A stretch of DNA of 19,630 nt, taken from NCBI GenBank assembly GCA_945877005.1, contig CAMCQL010000012.1:1-19630 (forward strand), given 5' to 3'. Positions within the stretch are counted from its first letter, which is position 1. Every line of letters starts with the position of its first letter. The notes under the pieces were generated by a model, which made no database searches, was not told where the DNA came from, and saw nothing but the letters and a program-made list of their open reading frames with translations. Made by a program: the position numbers and the translations under genes. Positions 15,846 to 19,630 of this stretch are shown in pieces. Source of the stretch: Chryseobacterium gleum (lineage in GTDB: Bacteria > Bacteroidota > Bacteroidia > Flavobacteriales_D > Crocinitomicaceae).

Positions 15846-17359
15846 CACAAAATCTTGGTTTAATCATCTTAGATGGCTGGGGAATAGGAGACAAATCCAA
15901 ATCCGATGCAATTTACAATGCCAATACACCAGTAATGGACAACTTGTTGGCAATTTATCCCAGTGCATCGTTATTAACTTCTGGGGAAGATGTAGGGCTT
16001 CCTGATGGACAAATGGGGAATTCAGAAGTTGGACATTTGAACATTGGTGCTGGACGTATCGTTTACCAAGAACTTACAAGAATTAATAAATCGATTCGTG
16101 AAAAAGATTTTTTTGAGGAAAAAGCCCTTCTCAATGCGTTTAATTTAGCAAAGGAAAACAATGTAAATTTACATTTAATTGGTTTAGTTTCTAAGGGCGG
16201 TGTTCATAGTTCACAAGAGCACATCTATGCACTTTGTAAGATGGCAAAAAATCAAGGGGTAGAAAATGTGTTCATTCATGCTTTTACAGATGGTCGGGAT
16301 TGTGATCCCAAAAGCGGTTTGAATTTTATCAAAGAACTAGAACTAGAAATCGCAAGTACAACAGGGAAAATAGCATCTATCATCGGTCGTTATTATGCAA
16401 TGGATCGCGACAATCGTTGGGAACGTGTAAAAAAAGCTTACGACCTATTAGTTTCTGGTAAAGGAAAAAAATTCTCTTCTGCTTCAGAAGCTATAGAACA
16501 TTCTTATAATGAATTTATTACAGATGAATTCATTGAGCCTTCACTAATTTGCAACGGTGATAAACCTATTGCGACAATTCAAGCTGGAGATGTTGTGATC
16601 TCTTTTAATTTTCGTACTGACAGGCCAAGAGAAATCATTTCATGTCTTAGCCAAAAAGATTTTCCTGAATTTGAGATGAAGAAACTTCCTCTGCATTTAT
16701 TCACAATGACAAATTACGATGCGACGTTCGAGAATGTACATGTAATTTTTGAAAAAGATAATTTAAAAAACACTCTTGGTGAAGTTCTTACTAAAGTTGA
16801 TCGAAGTCAAGTCAGAATAGCTGAAACTGAAAAATACCCACATGTAACTTTCTTCTTTAGTGGTGGAAGAGAAGAAAATTTTCCAAATGAACACCGAATT
16901 TTGGTAAATTCACCTAAAGTGGCTACTTATGATCTTCAACCTGAAATGAGCGCACTAGAAGTTAAAGATCGTATCATTGACTACATGAATAACAACCAAC
17001 CGAATTTTATCTGTTTAAATTTTGCGAATCCTGATATGGTGGGTCATACAGGTAATTACAATGCCATTCAAAAAGCAGTTGAAACAGTGGACTTTTGTTT
17101 GGGTGAAGTAATTGAAGCTGGGAAAAAATTAGGTTATGAATTTTTAGTGATTGCGGATCATGGTAATGCTGACTTTGCTTTAAATGCCGATGGATCACCA
17201 AATACTGCTCATTCATTAAATCCAGTTCCCGTTATTTTGGTAACTGAAGATGATGTAACTATTGACAACGGAATATTAGCAGATGTTGCTCCAACAATCT
17301 TAGGAAGAATGGGAATCGCTACTCCTTTAGAAATGACAGGAAAAAATTTAGTGAACTAA
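15842..17359 (+). CDS. gpmI: 2,3-bisphosphoglycerate-independent phosphoglycerate mutase
   Basis: This Mn-dependent glycolytic enzyme interconverts 3- and 2-phosphoglycerate through a phosphoserine. The 505 residues are full length. Key motifs are L-D11-G-W-G-I-G (metal), the nucleophile Ser61 in MGNSEVGHLNIGAGR, TDGRDCDP, the RYYAMDRDNRW segment, FNFRTDRPREI, KYPHVTFFFSGG, FANPDMVGHTG and IADHGNAD with the second metal site. The start overlaps the histidine kinase stop (ATGA), and the SDR gene follows after 28 bases, so the three genes probably form one operon. Confidence 0.96.
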   Translation: MTQNLGLIILDGWGIGDKSKSDAIYNANTPVMDNLLAIYPSASLLTSGEDVGLPDGQMGNSEVGHLNIGAGRIVYQELTRINKSIREKDFFEEKALLNAFNLAKENNVNLHLIGLVSKGGVHSSQEHIYALCKMAKNQGVENVFIHAFTDGRDCDPKSGLNFIKELELEIASTTGKIASIIGRYYAMDRDNRWERVKKAYDLLVSGKGKKFSSASEAIEHSYNEFITDEFIEPSLICNGDKPIATIQAGDVVISFNFRTDRPREIISCLSQKDFPEFEMKKLPLHLFTMTNYDATFENVHVIFEKDNLKNTLGEVLTKVDRSQVRIAETEKYPHVTFFFSGGREENFPNEHRILVNSPKVATYDLQPEMSALEVKDRIIDYMNNNQPNFICLNFANPDMVGHTGNYNAIQKAVETVDFCLGEVIEAGKKLGYEFLVIADHGNADFALNADGSPNTAHSLNPVPVILVTEDDVTIDNGILADVAPTILGRMGIATPLEMTGKNLVN

Positions 17360-17387
17360 TAATTAATGAATCATAAAATCGAAAAAA

Positions 17388-18176
17388 ATGAATCTAAATC
17401 TAGAAAACAAAGTTGCGGTAGTATGTGGTAGTACGCAAGGTATTGGTAAAGCAGCGGCTATCGAAATGGCATCCATGGGTGCATCGTTGGTTTTAATTGC
17501 TCGTAACGAAGAAAAATTAATTCAAACAATTTCTGAACTTCCTACCCCACTTGGGCAAAAACATACTTATTTGCAAGCTGATTTTTCAAAACCAGATCAG
17601 TTAAAAGCAACATTGGATTCCTATGTTCAATCAGGAAACTCAGCTCATATTCTAGTTAATAATACAGGAGGTCCAAAAGGAGGTCCAATTAGAGACGCTG
17701 CTATTGAAGAATTTTACGACACTTTCACACAACATTTAATTTGCAATCACATTCTTGTTCAAGCGTTATATCCTTTAATGAAAGAAAATGGGTATGGAAG
17801 AATTATTAACATCATTTCTACTAGTGTGAAACAACCATTACCAAATCTTGGTGTATCAAATACTATTCGAGGAGCTGTAGCCAACTGGAGTAAAACTTTA
17901 GCAACTGAATTAGCCCCATTCAATATTACCGTTAACAATGTACTTCCTGGCGCAACAAATACAATCCGTTTGCAAGGTATTGCGGAAGCTAAATCTGCTA
18001 AAACGAATGAAAGTATTGCTGATATTTTTGCCGATATGGCTTCAGAATCTCCTATGGGTAGAATTGCTGAACCGGAAGAGGTGGCAAACGCTATTGCCTT
18101 CTTAGCTTCTCCTGCTGCAAGCTACATTAATGGTATTAATGTTCCTGTAGACGGAGGTAGAACAAAATCATTATAA
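17388..18176 (+). CDS. SDR-family oxidoreductase (BKR-like) with altered active site
   Basis: A 262-residue short-chain dehydrogenase fold. The cofactor motif is C-G14-S-T-Q-G18-I-G20, N91-N-T-G-G stands in for the usual NNAG, and the end has VDGG. The catalytic Ser is present as S144. The positions of the Tyr and Lys of YxxxK (13 and 17 residues later, aligned on FabG spacing) are S157 and R161. A known SDR subgroup annotated as beta-ketoacyl-ACP-reductase-like lacks a perfect catalytic tetrad and has a similar S-N-x-x-R segment. The protein may therefore be a distinct reductase or a binding protein; a standard FabG role should not be assumed. It is followed by a strong hairpin terminator. 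Confidence 0.85.
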   Translation: MNLNLENKVAVVCGSTQGIGKAAAIEMASMGASLVLIARNEEKLIQTISELPTPLGQKHTYLQADFSKPDQLKATLDSYVQSGNSAHILVNNTGGPKGGPIRDAAIEEFYDTFTQHLICNHILVQALYPLMKENGYGRIINIISTSVKQPLPNLGVSNTIRGAVANWSKTLATELAPFNITVNNVLPGATNTIRLQGIAEAKSAKTNESIADIFADMASESPMGRIAEPEEVANAIAFLASPAASYINGINVPVDGGRTKSL

Positions 18177-18288
18177 GACCGTTATAAAACCCAAAACTCT
18201 TTGTTGAATCAAGTCTTATTCTTATTGTAATTCAACTACACATCAATTAAGAGCTTTATAAATTCTGGGTTCTTATTTTAAAAAAATG

Positions 18289-18314
18289 AAAAGGCGGGTT
18301 TCCCCGCCTTTTTT
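18289..18314. terminator. Bidirectional terminator between SDR and PKD protein genes
   Basis: Arms 18289-18298 (AAAAGGCGGG) and 18303-18312 are perfect 10-bp complements around a four-base loop. T runs follow in both directions: 18309-18314 on plus, and the complement of the A run at 18281-18286 on minus. It lies between convergent genes ending at 18176 and 18324 and can serve both. Confidence 0.88.
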
Positions 18315-18323
18315 CATTGATTC

Positions 18324-19630
18324 TTATCTTATCAAATTCGCGACCCCAATTTTCGAGTGTCGTTTTTCTGTTTTCTTTTCTTTGAACTCTAGTTTCCACG
18401 TGTAGGTGTCGTTTCCGACAAAGTTTCCGCTGTAGGTTCCATCCCATCCTATGCTTGCATTGTGGCTTTCAAAGATTAGGTCACCCCAACGATTGAAAAT
18501 CAGAAAGGTAAAATCCAGTGGATCGTACCCACTTGTAAACACTGGTTGGAAGGTGTTATTGTTAGCATCTCCATTCGGTGTAAAGGTATTTGGTACGTAA
18601 TATATCAACTCCTCTGGAATCAACACTTTTCTCACTGCTGGATCAGAACAGTTCTTTCCATTCGATATCGCAATCAAGCGGATGTTGTACTCCCCTGGTT
18701 TTCCTTCGTACGTATATGTTGGTGCTGTTTCTTGGGATGGTAAACTTCCGTCTCCAAAGCTCCACACATAACGCAATGCTCTGTCTGATTTATTCTTCGT
18801 TTCAACACGTGGCTCATACGAGTTCAACTCATAAGCACTTACGTCAAAATCTGCCGTTGGGTTAGGCTGTAGATACACTTTCTGCTCGTAGCTTCTTGAA
18901 CATCCCTTCTCGGTGGCTGTCATCGTTGCCTTAAAGGTGATATCTGCTGGCGTTTCACTTGAGTAGATGTGGTCCGTTGTCGCATTACTCGTTGTGATTG
19001 CTTTCCCATCTCCAAAGGTCCACTGAACCGTTCTTCCATTCTTCGCATACGCATCTCTAAACGATACCGTAAGTGGAGAACATCCAATATTGTCGACCAA
19101 TGCAAAGTCTGCCTCTGGGATTGGATTCACCTCCACAGCCAAGGCCTCATTGTAATCTCGGTAACAACCTCTGGCATCCGTCACGCGATTCAGGGTATAG
19201 GTTGTTGTTGCCAATGGTTGATCGGTAGCAATCAATAGCTGATCACTCACCTCCGTTTTTGCTTTCTTCGGCGATGAACCATTTGTGGTGTAATCAAACG
19301 TATACGGAGAAGTTCCCTTCGCTGCTGTAAAGCCCAACTTCACACTCTCATCTCCTACACATACCGCTAATTTACTGCTCAACAATCTAAACTGTGCTTC
19401 CGGTAACTCAAGCACACTTAAACTCGCTTGATCACTCGTATCTCTACACTGACCCGTCGCTTGATCAGCAACAATCACTCTAAAGAGCATTCCCTGATTG
19501 GCCGCAGCAATTTTCAGTGATTTGGTGGTGGCATCGGCATACTCCGTAGCATCCGTTCCAGTGCTTGTGATATCACTCCATGAAACACCTCCATTGGTGC
19601 TCTTCTGCCATTGGTAGGTTCCCGATACGC
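18324..19630 (-). CDS. C-terminal part of a PKD-repeat surface protein with T9SS type-B / gliding-motility sorting domain (5' end outside window)
   Basis: The frame is open from the stop at 18324 to the right edge, giving 434 visible residues. The Met at 19490 is internal, since the coding frame upstream continues with an Ig/PKD-like segment (YQWQKSTNGG). Two PKD domains show WTFGDG (19005-19022) and WSFGDG (18747-18764). From about 18600 a terminal domain begins VPNTFTPNGD and continues with GYDPLDF, FNRWGDLIFES, GWDGTY and a final ANLIR. This is the C-terminal domain family that directs secretion through the type IX system in gliding Bacteroidota. The protein is probably a large adhesin-like cell-surface or secreted protein. 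Its G+C content is visibly higher than that of the neighbouring genes. Confidence 0.9.
   Translation of the reverse strand, partial: VSGTYQWQKSTNGGVSWSDITSTGTDATEYADATTKSLKIAAANQGMLFRVIVADQATGQCRDTSDQASLSVLELPEAQFRLLSSKLAVCVGDESVKLGFTAAKGTSPYTFDYTTNGSSPKKAKTEVSDQLLIATDQPLATTTYTLNRVTDARGCYRDYNEALAVEVNPIPEADFALVDNIGCSPLTVSFRDAYAKNGRTVQWTFGDGKAITTSNATTDHIYSSETPADITFKATMTATEKGCSRSYEQKVYLQPNPTADFDVSAYELNSYEPRVETKNKSDRALRYVWSFGDGSLPSQETAPTYTYEGKPGEYNIRLIAISNGKNCSDPAVRKVLIPEELIYYVPNTFTPNGDANNNTFQPVFTSGYDPLDFTFLIFNRWGDLIFESHNASIGWDGTYSGNFVGNDTYTWKLEFKEKKTEKRHSKIGVANLIR

Noticed and set aside
18590..18865. Plus-strand open frames opposite the PKD protein (also 18546-18743 and 18969-19238)
   Set aside because: They are antisense to a gene with clear domain signatures and show no domain of their own.
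18324..19490. PKD protein starting at the Met at 19490
   Set aside because: The reading frame stays open to the window edge and encodes further domain-like sequence, so this Met is internal and the gene is 5'-partial.

Overview
The window reads as a low-GC Bacteroidota chromosome, most likely Flavobacteriales. The evidence is a partial PKD-repeat protein with a C-terminal gliding/T9SS type-B-like sorting domain, several TAnnTTTG-type promoter -7 matches, genes without clear Shine-Dalgarno sequences, and AT-rich coding sequence. No tRNA, rRNA, CRISPR array, insertion sequence or integrase gene was seen. No gene-free stretch exceeds about 215 bases.

Layout. (1) 1-2415, minus: a large 3'-truncated gene for an Mrr-like nuclease fused to an SF2 helicase and ending in at least three 64-residue repeats. 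It resembles a restriction or defence enzyme. (2) 11764 down to 2623, minus: a tight nine-gene run, aminotransferase > UDP-glucose dehydrogenase > UDP-xylose synthase-like SDR > acetyltransferase > oxidoreductase > UDP-HexNAc dehydrogenase > dTDP-glucose dehydratase > CpsB-type PHP phosphatase > SPFH membrane protein, closed by a hairpin terminator. Four of these enzymes make up the known Wbp/Wlb route from UDP-GlcNAc to UDP-2,3-diacetamido-2,3-dideoxyglucuronate. Two more make UDP-glucuronate and then UDP-xylose. One makes dTDP-4-keto-6-deoxyglucose. This is a nucleotide-sugar supply operon for surface polysaccharide; no glycosyltransferase, flippase or polymerase lies in the window.

(3) 11894-13863, plus: a secreted beta-barrel-like protein translationally coupled to the Kdo transferase WaaA, so lipid A/LPS core assembly starts divergently from the sugar operon. 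(4) 14738-13860, minus: FolD, its stop codon overlapping that of waaA. (5) 14955-18176, plus: a short two-TM histidine kinase, overlapping by 4 bases with cofactor-independent phosphoglycerate mutase, then an SDR with a degenerate active site; a strong bidirectional hairpin follows. (6) 18324-19630, minus: the C-terminal end of a large surface protein with PKD domains and a T9SS sorting domain, visibly richer in G+C than its neighbours.

The most unusual items are the nuclease-helicase with exact-period C-terminal repeats, an A9 tract plus perfect hairpin at the start of the CpsB phosphatase gene, and the SDR whose catalytic Tyr and Lys are replaced by Ser and Arg. Most of the rest is recognisable core or envelope metabolism.
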